A stretch of 64,000 nucleotides of DNA from Breviolum minutum Mf 1.05b.01 (GCA_000507305.1 DF239748.1:96756-160755); one strand, 5' to 3'; positions 1 through 12,796 are shown, numbered from the stretch's first letter. Numbers and translations are program-made. The notes: a model not told the origin generated them from the letters alone.

Positions 1-961
1 GCAAATCCATAAGCAACGCAATTCAACTAGTAAAATACCATACTTGCAACATTCGAATGAAAACCAGTGCGTTCCAAAACAGCTTTCCTTCCCGAAAGGT
101 TGCATTTCCCACTACATGAGATGCTTGATGGGACTGAAACATTGCCATCCCAAAAGTGCAAACAACACATGTCCAACCTGGCCCTGCAGGTATGCATCAA
201 ATAACCAATTTCCAGAGACTCTAGTTCTAGTTACATTCGGAACATCTTCAAACAACAAACAAAAACATGAAATTTTGGAAAAAACGGTCCCGTCCCTTAG
301 GAGATGAACGAACCCTTCCAATTTCCAGGGCACTCATGTCAAAAAACATGCGGATTCCAAATCCACCTTGTTATGCTGGATGAGACTCATGCCACAACGA
401 GTCAAACCTCGGTACCCCGGTGTGTCAAGGTCATGAACTGTTGTGAATGTCAAAGTGTGATGATTTTTTACAAACCAAATTTCAAGAGTCTGCATCGGCT
501 TTTTGTTTGTGATATGGAGGAGATCCAACTTGAAACCAAGATCAGTTATTATCAAAACTAACCCATAGGATCCAAGTATGGCATGGTAAATGTAGGCATA
601 TATAAAAAAAAGTCTATCATACATAGATGCAATGGGTAGATGTTTAATTTACACCTGACCCGAGAAAAAAAAACAGAAAAAGTGGAGACAGGCCTTTTGA
701 CACTCAGTCAGACTGGCCATAACGGAGGGAGGGCGGTGAGTCCAGCGAGATTTGGGAAGGAGTGATGGTAGAAGCTGGGGAGCTTTGAGAGCGAATGCAG
801 GGTCAAACCTGTCCCAAAATTTGAGGTAATTTTGCAAGAGGCCATCTGATAAATAAACCAAACAAAAACAATGCAGATGCTGCATACTCAATGCACACAG
901 TACCCAATAGATGGGAGGCATTTGCCACTTGTTTGAAAGAGAAGTAATTCCCGAAAAAGAC

Positions 962-1058
962 GTTTGGGAAGATGCCACACATGAATCTCTGCCCTGGCGA
1001 CCCCCTTGGCCACCAGACCCTACATCTTCTATTTGTTCCGACATGGCTACAGTGTGAC
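962..1058 (-). CDS. candidate exon, unrecognised
   Basis: An open stretch of about 31 codons lies between an acceptor (aatgtag|GT) and a donor (CAAAC|gtcttt). It contains a Gly/Arg-rich run (GSGGQGGRQGR). A second open stretch follows on the same strand at about 710-845 after the acceptor ttatcag, with FDPAFALKAPQLLPSLLP, but the splice phases do not join directly. No family is recognised. Weak evidence; it could be a chance frame. Confidence 0.28.
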
Positions 1059-4000
1059 CTACATTCAAATCTGACCCCATGTCAACTCCAACGCCAAACC
1101 CAGAAGATTAGAATAAAACACCTCCAGGTTGAAATGGAAAGTCCACGGCAAAAATTCAAATCTACTGCAATCTTGGCATAATGTTGGAGTCTGAATTCAA
1201 ATGTCGCACCCAAGCTTCCAAAAACTGAGAAGGGTTTTAATTTGAATGAAACCCGCAAACACTTGACTGCCGCCACTAAATTCGAATGTCAGCGCAAGCT
1301 CTGTCTCTGAAAGCTACAGCTGGGTTAAATTTGCAAATTTCAATATCCACCTTCCAAGAACCGAAACTGGGTCAAGGAAAGCAATTTGAATTTAAGTCTG
1401 TTCTGAATTTGAGTTCCACCAAGATTCTACGAATCATTCTGGGAAAACCCATCCGGCGCCAGGTTCTTCGGAGATACTATTCATGTGTTGTTCCATGTGT
1501 GTTTGTTGTTGTGGGGAGCTGTGCTTTCAATTCAATTTTGGCATGTGCTTTCATTGAAACTGTATGTGTCTTTAGTGGGCACTTTTGAATTCACCGTTTT
1601 TGGCCGTGCCCTCCCCCTAAAAACAAACAAGAAATTGCAACATAAGAGTGGAGAACACTAAGACAGAGAAGATTCCGAGAACACTACAAGATACAGGAGA
1701 TACGGAGTTTCTGAGTGCTATTGAAAGGCAGAAACACTTCTTGAAAAGATGCACATTTCAAACATGAAACTCAAAATAGACCTCACCAATACCCAGTTAC
1801 ACCAACTCCGACTTCCTTTGAAGTGATACTGATTGATACTGCAAAACAATGCAAAACAAATGGTCAACTGACAAACGCTTGAAACAAAAACACTCAACCC
1901 CAAAATCAACCCAACTGGAATGCAAAAGATTAGATGCAAAATCAATAACACACATCATCACATTATGTTAAAACTATATCGATTCCTGTGAAAAGTTATG
2001 GGCATCAATGCAAAGGCGCCTAACGGTTTTTTCACAACCAAGCCGAGGCGCTATGGCGTACAACGTCGGTGTCAGTCTCATAAACTAACTGCCTTTGGGG
2101 CTTTTCAGAGCCAAGAGGTGTCACTCATTGATGTCGGCAAGAGATTTGTTGAGTTAATTTGATTGCACCTAATTTGATAGCAAACTTTAGCTCCCAGATC
2201 CAACACAAAGAAATCAGATGATCATCCCCATCCAACAATGTGGGATTCTACATTTAATGTTCCCCGAACTTGGATGAATCTTAGGTTGGTGATCCCGATC
2301 AGTATACTGATGGCCGGCTTAAAAAAAACACACTCAGTGAATCAAGCTAAAAGACCTACCAAAAAAGGAAGTCAAGAAGAACGTTCAGAAAACAGTGTAT
2401 GACAATCGTTCTTCATTTCTGTTGAAAGTTGCACAAGACTTTCCTTAAACATTTGGTGCATAGAAGAACACATCATCAAGGATATTCTGGTCAATACCCA
2501 GCCATGGATGTGTTCAGCCAATGTTGATCCAACTTTTGTGTTTATGATGGATCAAAAGCAAATACAAGGACCCCATCATCTTTACAACAAATAGCCTCCC
2601 TGAAACTAACGTAGCCCCTGAAAATGGATGGTTGGAAGACTAGTTTACTTTGGGGATGGCCTATGTTCAGGGGCTTTGTTAGTTTTGGGGAGTGTAAATC
2701 AACCCTAGCAACCATAATCATGTCATCTCATTGTCTGGAACTTCCAGTAACATTTTTTGAAACATCATTCATCAAACAATTCCATATTCCCTTCAAAAGT
2801 TCCATTGAGTATGTATAGATACAGGATGCTACAACATGACTTTTGTTCAAAATCCCTCAATTCTAAAGCTACACTAGGTGACCCATTACGTAAGAAAACC
2901 CAATCCTTTGCTTCGCCTTGGATGATTTTTGGGACTTAGACCATGGTTTCAGCTATGCTTTGCAAGCCGCTTAAGGCTACTGGCTTTATAGGATGACATG
3001 AAAAACAGTCGTATCAATGCAGGAAGAAGTTCTTGCGTCAAATTCGAATCAGCTTTTTTGTGGTGGGGAAAAGTGTTCCAACATGTCCTTGAATGATGTT
3101 TGTTAGGCATATTCTATCTAGTTTCTTAGGGTGATAATATTAGTACGGTGTCCTATGTATTGTGCATGCTGTTGAATGTTTTGCACCATGTACTGATGTG
3201 TAACTAGCAAAAATGATAGAAATTCAAAAATTATGTGTAGAAACGCACAGTACTATTACAGAACGAGTTCCCAGTCTCACTCTTCCTTTCAAACTGTAAC
3301 ACATGAAACGGCAAGTGCTTGCCACGCTGCGCGTGGTAGACATAGCTTGCCAATTGCCTGGCTATGACTCCGATGTTTCAGCTACATTAGTGAAAGATGC
3401 AATAGCGTATGGCCCGAAATGAAACAAACCTAAGAATTGGTGCTTAGAATGCTAAGTAAGGTCCCCCAATCCGTGGTTCCACACTCAAAATGTCTCAGAA
3501 TTAAACACTTAGGAACCCAACAAAAACACAAAAGACATTGATAATTTAGGTGTGGGAAATCAAAAGATCTTCAAAGAATCCCACACCCACATACAATATA
3601 GAGAATCTAAAATCACCAGGCTTCAAAAACACAAAGATGCATGGATTATACTATATTGGCGCTAATAGTTGGCTTTCGTGATCTTCAAATCCTCAGAGGT
3701 CCTCCATCCGGTGCAATCGCGGTAGAACGTGCAGCTTAGATTTCAGGATGCCATACTAAACATCTATATTATCCTGGTGGTTATTTAATCTTGATCGTTC
3801 TGTGCAGTTTCTCCTACATCTTCTGCCACACTAGATACGCCTCAAAACTACTCCTCCACCCCATTCTCTTGAGTCATCTCTCCACCCACATCCATACTCT
3901 TCCACCATAAATACAACTTGGATTACGTGTATCTCCTACACCCTGATATTGTTATGGTTTTCGAGTTGCTGGGAAGATTTTGAGGTGAATCATCTACCTG

Positions 4001-4544
4001 GAAAATCTCTGGACCTGGCTTCTTCGGCATGTGTCATAGGCTTACAACCATCTTTCAAGCATTCCTGGCGATCACATCAGTGGCAAGCTAAGCGTGTAAG
4101 ATTGGTTGACTACAACCGACAAAAACAAGCAAATACTTTGCCAATTCGCAGTACCATCTATGGTTAAATCTTCAGTTATGTGGGATGGTTACCATTGTTA
4201 TGCAAATAGTCTATAGATCATGGTAAGGGATACATACATATTTCAAAGACACGGATATCTCCAAACTTCAGGACCTTCTGACCACTGTGGATTTTACGCT
4301 TTGAAACCTTGATTGATTTGCGAAAGCCTTTCCCTCAGTGAACATCCAAAACGCAACATGACCACCCTTCAAATCAAATGGTAGTCATGCTAGTCTCATT
4401 ATATCAGATTGCTTTTTGTTAAGATGCATTCCCTATAAAACACTGAAAGCAATCTGAAAGCAACTATCACCAAACAATGCTTCAGTCTTTGATAGTTTTT
4501 GGTATGATGCCCTATCAAAAAGAATTCAAAAAGCAACAAAAAAC
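1059..4544. other. sparse region, no firm gene
   Basis: Apart from the MITE at 2596-2692 I see no firm gene here. A short minus-strand open stretch at about 3665-3737 (with TSEDLKITKANY, behind the acceptor aaatctaag) and one at about 3300-3387 are possible small exons but are not separable from chance. Confidence 0.4.
2596..2692. mobile_element. MITE-like element, family A
   Basis: A short non-coding element of about 97 bp with imperfect terminal inverted repeats: left end ctccctgaaactaac followed by gtagcccctgaaaa, right end gttagttttggggag. The interior carries ggatggttggaaga. The same ends and interior words recur at 21932-22033 and 59012-59112. It codes for nothing, so it would need a transposase supplied elsewhere. 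Confidence 0.7.
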
Positions 4545-4643
4545 CAGGCTTTGGAGTCCAGCAATTTCACCGAGATTTGTCACTCGACAGCTCTCCGGTG
4601 GTTCCACCTCTGTTATTACTTCAGGATTCGCCATGCGCATGGC
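4545..4643 (-). CDS. candidate exon, unrecognised
   Basis: Thirty-three open codons in phase 0 lie between an acceptor (cgttggag|GCC) and a donor (AGCCTG|gttttt). The translation is mixed and protein-like, with MANPEVITEVEPPESC and TNLGEIAGLQSL. It may belong to the same minus-strand gene as the candidate exons at 5573-5770 and 6051-6181, since all three read the same way. No family is recognised. Confidence 0.45.
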
Positions 4644-4678
4644 CTCCAACGGATGGTTCCACAGGCAGGAGTAGCCAG

Positions 4679-4859
4679 GAATATTGGGATTTTTCATATG
4701 GTTTGATCCCGGGTGTCACCAGGGATATCCCTTTACATACTGCATATCCCCAATTCAACCACATGTATGACACGCATGACCATGAGTTTTGGGTGAAGAT
4801 GCGAGCCAGGAATATTCAATCTTATATTAAAACGAAGGAAGGATTGGAATTTATCTTGT
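4679..4859 (+). CDS. candidate exon, plus strand
   Basis: Sixty open codons follow the acceptor tagccag|GAA and end at a donor (CTTGTG|gtaacc). The translation is rich in aromatics (EYWDFSYGLIPG, HDHEFWVKMRARN). It lies beside minus-strand candidates, so at most one strand is likely real. It could be a chance open frame or a decayed repeat, as the segment also has inverted-repeat character. Confidence 0.3.
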
Positions 4860-5572
4860 GGTAACCAAGAAACATTGATTCAATTCAAGGTATGATCATG
4901 TTGGGTGAGTTGGGTCGTCAAAATGATTTACCATCCCATCATTCGACCCTGAAAGTTGAGCCATGGGGCTCTGGATTGAAACATCTATGTGTTTTTTTGT
5001 TGCAAGAAATGTAAAACATACATCTTAGTGCATACAATATTCAAATAGCTTGGAAGTGAGAGGTGGGACACCAAAAACCTGTAGAAACCTTTGTACTGTA
5101 ATGCTGCAAAACTGAAGTTTATTGAATCATAAAAATCTAGAAGGACAGAAACCATAGGCTCTGGTACAAGGAAGCATGCATCATACATTCTAACTCTGGC
5201 GAATCAACCAAGTTGGGCTTTATTTGAACCTCTCAGCTGGTGCTTATATTGGGATTTCTATGGTTGTCTAGTAGTACACAACAAAAATCACCACGTCACT
5301 TCATTTGGGATGTTGGAAGGTCCCTTGTCTGAAGACAAATTCATCTAGCAAAAAATATCTTTAAAAGAATACCTCCAGTTCAGCTGCAGGTCACTACTGG
5401 GGCAATTTCTTCCCATCAAAAAAAGAGATCCATAGGTTTCGCCTAGTTGCGACAGGAATATCAAACCAATCAATCCGAATCAACATAATCATTATAAGTC
5501 ATATTAATACAAAAATATATACTGTAATACATACATATTCATTATATCATGCCATCTCCACACGAATCACAC

Positions 5573-5770
5573 CAAGTGTTGCGTCTGGGGGACCTTGGAT
5601 ATACGGCTGACTCTTCGCACCACACGGATCAAATCAAAGAGCGGCAAGGAGTCGTGGTCTAAGATATGGTGTGCCAAGGAGAGTACGTGCCTCAGGTCTT
5701 CAGTGGCTTTCAAGTTTGGAAATCTTGATGAGCTTCCCTCCCCATGTTGGTGATCTTGCTTCGCCTTGTC
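5573..5770 (-). CDS. candidate exon, helical protein
   Basis: Sixty-six codons, phase 0 at both ends, are open between an acceptor (cctatatag|GAC) and a donor (CACTTG|gtgtga). The segment is richer in G and C than its surroundings. The product is helical in character, with TEDLRHVLSLAHHILDH and LFDLIRVVRRVSRISK. No family is recognised. Confidence 0.55.
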
Positions 5771-6050
5771 CTATATAGGATGTCACCAAGGGATTGTAGG
5801 AAACCGCGCTTTGGAAATGAATTTATCTGGGGAATGCTTTTTTGCGAACAAGACAGCACAAAGCTTCACTGACAATTTCAACTACAAGCACCACCACGAG
5901 ATGGTTGAAAACCATAGGAAAAGCTTAAAGTTTAACGTACATTACAGATATTTGCAAATTACCCTCAGTTTATCCATGTCCATACTTAAAATCCCGATTT
6001 ATTTGCATTTAGTTTTGCATCACCACAACCAAAAGCACAACAGCAACAAC

Positions 6051-6181
6051 CGATCCGACTTGATGTGCCTCAACCGTACGGCGATCTCCGAGCTGGAACG
6101 CAAACCTTCGAAATTGACATCTGCCAATGGACCGTCTTCCTGAAGCTTGTCCCACGACTTTGGTACGGACGGTGGGAAACC
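6051..6181 (-). CDS. candidate exon, unrecognised
   Basis: About 43 open codons follow the acceptor tgaatcaag|GGT, with PKSWDKLQEDGPLADVNF and SSSEIAVRLRHIKSDR. The likely donor is GATCG|gttgtt, though two more GT sites follow. The plus strand is also open over the same bases, so strand choice rests on protein-like composition and on the same-strand exon at 5573-5770. Confidence 0.48.
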
Positions 6182-7036
6182 CTTGATTCAGGAGGGATCA
6201 GTTGCTACCCAAGGGGTTTTGCGGGGATCCCAATGTTGTGAGTAACAACAAAATGACCGTGGTGTCTTGGCAAATGGGAAAAGTTCGATGGAAAACAGTT
6301 TTCTTTTAATAACCTGTAATCGCGATGTCTTCTTCTGACTGTAATCCCGATATAACCTATAGGATCCTATAGGTAGAATATAATCACCTCACTATAAGAC
6401 TCAACGTCACTCCTCTCCTTGAGAATGATTCTATGCATCATGCGAGCTAGATCAAAGCAAAGGTGAAACTAGATTCAATCCAAAAGGCAAAGTAATTTTG
6501 ATGCTCAAATCTTGGATGTTTTGGTGACCCACAATTTGCCCAGAAGAGATGGACGGGAGAAATCTCTACAAGACCTTGCTGAATATTTGAGTCTTTCCAA
6601 CCCCCCCCCAATTTACATCTTCAAGTACGAATTTGATGCGAAAGTTGGTAAGGCATACTTCTTTACTTCTTCATGACGGGGGGGTCCTATCCGGTCCGGG
6701 CCGCTAAAAGCCAATCAATTGGTCGGGCAAATGAATAGATGCAAGGTATACTTCGAATTCCTTGAAATTTGCAAAAAGTTTGATACCTAATAGGAACAGC
6801 TGGCAAAGTGTCCCAGAAATGTTTTTTTTCCCCAAGACATTCTGCCATCTACCAAAAATCAAGCAATGCAACCACATCTTGATTGAAGAAAAATCCGAAA
6901 ATCCATCCTGAAGAGAATTTTCACCACTTGAACCCCTGCGAAATGGTGTTTTTCAACAAACACTTGATGCATGTATTTTCTGATACACTCGCTACAACTA
7001 ACACTTCCCACCTGAAAATGGGCCGACTCCCAAAAG

Positions 7037-7095
7037 GTAACAATGGTATTCCAACACTCCATGTTCAGGTGCCAGCTATTAGTTTCAGGGATGGT
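7037..7095. mobile_element. partial MITE, family A
   Basis: The right half of a family A element: tgttcaggtgccagctattagtttcagggatggta matches the right arm of the full copies, read in pieces. The left arm is replaced by a weak taacaatgg segment, so this looks like a truncated copy. Confidence 0.4.
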
Positions 7096-7716
7096 AGTGC
7101 AGTTGTTTTTTTTTGCAGATGCAACATGTGCGGATCCAAGCTGTCTGGTTTCAAGATGTATTTCATCAAGCTCCAATGAGCCAAATGTTCCTCCACAATG
7201 CTCCACATGTTTGGACATTACAAAGACAATGATGGAAATATGCAATGTTAGAAAAACAAACAAAACTTATTTGTTCACATAAATGTGTATATAGTATTTA
7301 TGTATATATATATACAATACATGTTCTTTAAACATATATCGTATAGAGAAATATCTACAAATCTATCGAACACAACTTGTTTCCTCTACATATCCATGTT
7401 CCAATCCATGTGCAGTCCCCGGCGAAACGTTTGAAGTCAAAGCCCAAGGAACATCATGAGATTCACAAAGTCCCATGGGTGCCGTGGGTCACTAAACGGT
7501 GTGCGTTGTAACGGTGTTGACAATGTGAAGAAACCGGCGTTGAAAATGGTGTATTAAAGAAAACGAGTCACTAAATTTGGATTTTTAAGTTGCGTTTTTG
7601 TTGCAAAGCTTCTTTGGAGAATAATAATTAGACTATCTTTAAGCTGCTATGATTTTGAGGGAGTTGAAAGTCTTGCTATATATCTTGTTTTAGTGACACA
7701 GGATGACACCGGCAAC

Positions 7717-7873
7717 CTTGACCGATCCTGATCCATGGTTGGTATGCACGCAGAATCCATGTTCACATGGCCATACAGCAAACTCGTATCGGTTAATGTT
7801 GGGGTTCCATTTCAGCACCACAGATTTGGGATCTCCATTTTTCGTTGGAGGCAAAACATAGTGTGCAACACAT
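7717..7873 (-). CDS. candidate exon, unrecognised
   Basis: About 52 open codons follow an acceptor (aattcaag|A TGT). The likely donor is GTCAAG|gttgcc; the frame stays open to a stop near 7692. The translation is convincingly protein-like, with LPPTKNGDPKSVVLKWNP and CEHGFCVHTNHGSGSVK, the latter with regularly placed Cys and His. No family is recognised. Confidence 0.55.
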
Positions 7874-8040
7874 CTTGAATTTTACCCCACCTCTTTTCAA
7901 ATACATCGGCAAACCCCCAAGTCGAATCATCATGCAGGACTTCTTGGCTTCCAATCCATCTCAGTTGGACCAGGTTCTGTGGGTCTCAGCCTAAAAAGCT
8001 GCGGGATGAAAGCTCCATGATGTCCACTTAGTCACCTTGA

Positions 8041-8160
8041 AAAAGGTGGTGGGTGGTTTCATCCCAGCCAGTTGAAAAAATAGTCAAATTGGATCAAATT
8101 GGATCATTTCAGAAGGTACAGTAGGGGTAACAAACACATATGTCAAATCACCACCTTATT
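8041..8160. repeat. imperfect inverted repeat, ggtggtttca type
   Basis: The arms aaggtggtgggtggtttca and aaatcaccacctt face each other about 100 bp apart. A related pair with the same ggtggtttcatccca start is at 18541-18630, so this is probably another small non-coding element family. Confidence 0.4.
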
Positions 8161-8883
8161 TGAGAACTTTGGAAAATAAATGCCAACCCCAATGAATGGT
8201 ATGGAAAGCTGATGGGAATGGGGGTCCCACTATTGGGTGTGCTTGGAAAAATCCCCAATAAAGGAACATTCTTTGTTGTTGGAGTGGAGTTGTACCATAT
8301 GTCCTGTCTTTGATGTGTTCTGAAGCGCAATCCTTGAAGGCGTTAAAAGCATAGCATCACCGCTAGTGGACTACCACACACAACATATCAACATTGTGCC
8401 TTCTTTTTGCAAGCCATTGACGAACATAAAATGATATCTCTTTTTTGCAAGACACCTATCTCACCAAGACAGTTCTTTCGCAACCCCCATCTACTCACTG
8501 ACTCGTCCCTGCCTCAATTTCAAATTAATCACCCCACAGTCCGTATTCATGGTCAAAGACCTCAGCTTCGGATAAGGTCCAGATACCTCAACCCCATGCT
8601 GTCAATCAACGAAAATCGTGCGAGAACGGACACTTGTTGGATTCGCTTAAAAATTCATGGCTTAGTGTAGCATCAACTACTAATTATTTCATAGAATTTG
8701 GTAGATTTACTATCAAATCAGCTCAAACATGACCATTTATAATGGATTATAATGGTGTATATGGAAATGATATGAAATGATAAAGATTCGTGGATAACAC
8801 AACACACTGATGACACCCCCTAAGTTCATGAAGGGCTGCCCCCACCTCACAAGTGTCAAAACAAATGGAGTCACTACCTTTAC

Positions 8884-8939
8884 CTATCTTTGTTCAAGCA
8901 ACGTTCGAACAGGATCTCTAGATCCAGCAGAATTGGTTT
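8884..8939 (-). CDS. candidate short exon
   Basis: Eighteen codons plus two bases lie between good sites: acceptor gcgatcag|AAA and donor GATAG|gtaaag. The product segment KPILLDLEILFERCLNKD looks like an amphipathic helix. Its length and strand fit the other minus-strand candidates of the left flank. Confidence 0.45.
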
Positions 8940-10848
8940 CTGATCGCTGAAACAATCAACACCCCATAAATGGCTAAGGGTTGCAAAAGCGCTTCGAAGG
9001 ACCCATCAACAAGAAATGTATATCATAGATAGATGTGATGAGAGGCAATGTTCAGCAAACCCTAGTTTTCAGCAAATAGATCTTGTGATTCGTGATTGTA
9101 TGCGTATGAATTGTCAATAACACGTGCTATATAACCCATCATCCGCATTCTGCTTTACGCTTGAAACCCCAATCCCCGTCGGTTCAATTTTCTACAACTC
9201 TTGGAAAACTCCAACAGTCCCACGGAACATACCCCAGGCATCCCATTTGAACTCTTGGTTGGGGGATGTTGAGGGTCATGCGGTATGTTGATGTATGTTG
9301 TAGGGTTTGCAATATGACAAGCAATCAACCTGCCTTTCATTATCCTGAATCACATTTCGACCTGGGCTAAACCATCCACATCATGTAATTACCATCTACA
9401 AGTCAAAAAACCTGGCGGATCAACATCTTCTATGGAAATGATCGCATCTTTCTTTCACCATATGTAGGCACATCAAAAAACCCCCGGATGGAATCCAATT
9501 TGGCCTTGCCCCGGTTGGGGACAGGTTGGGTGATGTCACCGGATAAACATGGCTTCTAATGAACATCCAAGTAGAAATACTGCAGGGTTTGATTGATAAG
9601 TGATCATGTATAGTATAGTCATTAATTTGGATGCGAAATGAAATCTATGATTTTATGCAAACGAGCACTACTAACAATAAGTATACACATCAGATAGTAC
9701 TTGGAACAGTTCTATCTGTCTGGTTGAGCCACCCCTTTGACAAGATATTAATCAGTTAATGGGAAAGCGTCACCCACAAAGGTGAAATTACCACCAACTA
9801 AAAAAAAGGCAACAAAAACACTATGTTCATCTGGCAACTTGTTTTTTTCAAGTTCAACCCTTACAATTCTCACGTTCAACCTGTAGCGTCTTTGAACCAA
9901 CTCCGAGTCTCCCCACGTGGCCATGGTTGGAAATGTTTCCAGTTTTGTTGCTTGAGACTACTTAGATCCGTTGCATTGCTAGATTCCCAAAATGAATACA
10001 TTCGGCAAATCTTGTAAACGATACACAATCCTCAAATAGATCTACAATTCTATCGGTATAGGTCTTATAAGTTTTATAGTCTAGAGTCTAGAGTCTATAC
10101 TACTGATATTTTGATCCATTTAGCGACTGGTGCATGGAAATGAGTGGCCCACCCTTATGTTTGGGCTTTTTGTTCGCAGTTTTTGCTGCTTTACCTGTTG
10201 TTTCGTCTCGTGACAAACAGCTGAAGGATGCGCAATTCCTTGACGTCAAATTCCATTGCATTTCACCACGTCAATCAGAAAATCAAGATAGCAAAAACTT
10301 GAGTTCAGGTTTAAGGGTGCCATAGTTGGTGGGTTTTCATGATCGGAAAATGCAACAAAAACAACTAGGCTTTTGATATGATTTGATGTTGAACTGGTTA
10401 CAAGCTTCCTGGCATGCAGGGCGTTTAGATACAAAATAAAACTCCAACGTGGACAAAGTAAGTCAATGACCCACAGTGACAGGCCCAAGAGTCATCAGAA
10501 GTCAGAAAGGTTCAGTGAGTCAAAGAAAAATATGAAAAAACTATGCCGGTCACGAATGGTACTTGGGAGATTTGATGGTGAAAGTCTAGTTGTCTTAGTA
10601 TATCGCTAAACCAATCATCCCTTTCATAAGGGGTTCCTAGTAGGTTTGTCACAAACAGCCACTTTGACGACCAGCCCAAGCAATTAACCAGTTTCAGAAA
10701 AAAACACATGCAGCCACACTTCTTCAAGGTAAGGTGAAAACCATGGCAATCACTGAAAATCCAAGCATTCTTAAGGTGTATCATCTATCTCCAATTTTTC
10801 AGCCCAAAAAACCTCAACCACCGGGGTGGAAAAGCGATTGGAACGCAC
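8940..10848. other. no supported gene
   Basis: I see no supported gene. Short open frames exist on both strands, for example a plus-strand frame from 10134 with a hydrophobic start and a minus-strand frame at 9155-9260, but none has a convincing pair of splice sites. Confidence 0.4.
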
Positions 10849-10930
10849 CTTCTCCGCGCTGGGGGTTTGCGATCCAGTCAAGGGTAGGCCTGGTGGCGGT
10901 CCATCGGAACCCAAGAATTTTCCCAACCAT
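10849..10930 (-). CDS. candidate exon, unrecognised
   Basis: Twenty-seven codons plus one base follow the acceptor cttcccaag|ATG and end at a consensus-like donor (GAGAAG|gtgcgt). In the phase set by the exon at 11013-11112 the product is MVGKILGFRWTATRP followed by LDWIANPQRGE. Another frame is also open, so the phase is inferred from the neighbour. Confidence 0.45.
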
Positions 10931-11012
10931 CTTGGGAAGGGCCGAGTGTTAGTTGAGAGTTTGGTACAATAACAAAAAAACATCAACGATGCAAATGCTT
11001 TCATGACTTAAC

Positions 11013-11112
11013 CAAATTGTTGCAGCTTTTCATGTACATCAACGCCAACAAACAGTAAGTAATCGACACGTAGATCTCGACCGCACCAATGCTTACGCTA
11101 CCATCTTCGGAA
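11013..11112 (-). CDS. candidate exon, possible membrane helix
   Basis: Thirty-three codons after the acceptor agtaag|TTCC, ending at donor AATTTG|gttaag in phase 0, which matches the start of the next exon at 10930. The product has a hydrophobic stretch, EIYVSITYCLLALMYM, that could be a membrane segment. The gene is not recognised. Confidence 0.5.
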
Positions 11113-11302
11113 CTTACTTCTTCCCACAAAGGTTATCTTTTGAACACGTCTTCTTATTCTTGTTTCTTGATCCCCCGGTCTAAGAACCAACATAAAATCC
11201 TCCGAGTTTGGTTGAAACACTCTTTTCCATTTTCGACCTGTGGAATATAGACTTGTTCCCTGAAACTTAACGTCGTTGTTTTTTCTAGCACCCGAAAATC
11301 AC

Positions 11303-11450
11303 CACAAAAATCGCCTCTAGCTGCTGGAATGCTGTTACTGGTTGCCTCTCAAGGCGCTTTTCCAGTTGGCGGGTTGGATCAAGAGGGGTACAGTTACTGC
11401 ACATGTTGGTGGAGTTCAGAACAGCATCCAACTCATCCTTACACTGGACT
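11303..11450 (-). CDS. candidate exon, unrecognised
   Basis: Forty-nine codons are open between an acceptor (gaaccttag|A GTC) and a donor (TTTGTG|gtgatt). Composition is strongly protein-like: CKDELDAVLNSTNMCSNC, then RQLEKRLERQPVTAFQQLEA, which suggests a helical or coiled segment. This is one of the best minus-strand exons of the left flank. Confidence 0.6.
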
Positions 11451-11664
11451 CTAAGGTTCAAAACCTATCCAAAGACTAAATACAATGCAAGGGTGTGTCT
11501 GGTTGAGGCACCAAAGAAAGATGTTTTTTTCTGTAAACCCAACAAAAAAACGGGGTAGTAAAATCCCCTAATATATCCTAAACATTGAATCATCAACTCA
11601 CAACACACTACAAGGCCCTTTCACACGAGTTAACTATAATGTATACACATATATCAATGGTTGT

Positions 11665-11796
11665 TTCTGGTTCCCATAAAAGGTGGTAGGTGGCATATAA
11701 TCCCGCAATTGGCAGTATATACCACTTATATACCACTTATCTATTGCCTTCTGGGGGGTTATATGCTACCTACCACCTATCACCAGAACCAGAATG
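11665..11796. mobile_element. MITE-like hairpin element
   Basis: A 132-bp element with long imperfect terminal inverted repeats of about 37 bp. The left arm has ttctggttcc, then aaggtggtaggtggcata. The right arm has tatgctacctaccacctat, then ccagaaccagaa. The centre holds a short direct repeat, tataccacttatataccact. No coding capacity. Confidence 0.72.
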
Positions 11797-11986
11797 ATTC
11801 ATTGAATATACAATATGTTTATGACTATCAAATATCAAAGTTATGACTTCAAATAAGAACGACTCCAGCAGCTATCGTCATTCCCCCAAACAAAACTTCC
11901 CGATAAACGTTGACTCGTTGACCAAGTTCTGAAGATCATTACTGAATCCATCAACTATCATGGGACCATGGACGTTTATGATATTG

Positions 11987-12084
11987 TTGATGGTTCAGAA
12001 ATCCTGCACACCACCTGAGATATATAAAACCCTGTACATAAAGGTAGATTCTCCATATCAACTGGTGCAGGATTTCAGCCATCA
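11987..12084. mobile_element. MITE-like element, family C
   Basis: The arms tgatggttcagaaatcctgc and gcaggatttcagccatca are inverted around about 50 bp. The same arm sequence occurs as an inverted pair near 63625-63712 and as a single arm near 21137, so this is a dispersed family. Confidence 0.6.
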
Positions 12085-12617
12085 ACAGTAGGACCACCTG
12101 CTCCAAGTGGAAGTTTTTCTTTGTTTTCGGAAGGCCCACGAAAGTCGCGCTAAGGGAGCCGTGTTTGTTCCTACCAGTGTTCAAAGGAACACTAGAAATG
12201 TGTTGATGTTATCTGGGCAAAATATGATGCAGTATATGAAGTGCACTAACCACCCACATACTTTGGACAAAATATGCTTATCCGATTCCTCATCAAGATG
12301 TGCATGGTGTGGATGTGCCAAACAATCCGAACCAGAGATATGGGTGACGTTTCAAGGTCATCTGTCGTGGTTCAAGAACGTGCAAGCCTATCCAGCAGAA
12401 ACAAAGTGCCCATGCACACACACAACGTATGATTATGCATGATGTATGAATATAAGTCAACCACTGAACCACTGGCTAAAGAAACCGCGTACATATATAA
12501 ATATATGAATATATATATATATATATACCAATACACATGTATGTATTGATCATTTCGCCTATTCTTCACCCCATCTTGGGTCCACGTTGGGTGAAAAACG
12601 AAACACTCCTGCTTCAG

Positions 12618-12796
12618 GAAATGATAACAGTTGGTGCTTCAGATTGGTGGTTAAACCACCTACAGTGGGGCGTGGTAAGGGAATGTCACCGTGGAGATAT
12701 GCCAGACAAAACACGTCAACCAAACTCGACCAACGTGACAAACCATGGACTGACAAACCAAGAACTATCACCCACAAGGAAAGAAGTAAATGACGA
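12618..12796 (+). CDS. candidate exon, plus strand
   Basis: Fifty-nine codons plus two bases lie between a good acceptor (ctcctgcttcag|GAA) and a consensus donor (GACGA|gtgagt). The product contains TVGASDWWLNHLQWGVVREC and LTNQELSPTRKEVND. A minus-strand frame is open over part of it, so strand is uncertain. Confidence 0.36.

Noticed and set aside
10134..10325. Signal-peptide-bearing first exon on the plus strand
   Set aside because: A hydrophobic start is present, but there is no consensus donor in phase and no downstream partner; minus-strand splice-like sites overlap it.
12107..12442. 111-codon plus-strand frame with CAWCGCAK
   Set aside because: A second plus frame is equally open, there is no consistent splice pair, and it overlaps a MITE; not separable from chance.
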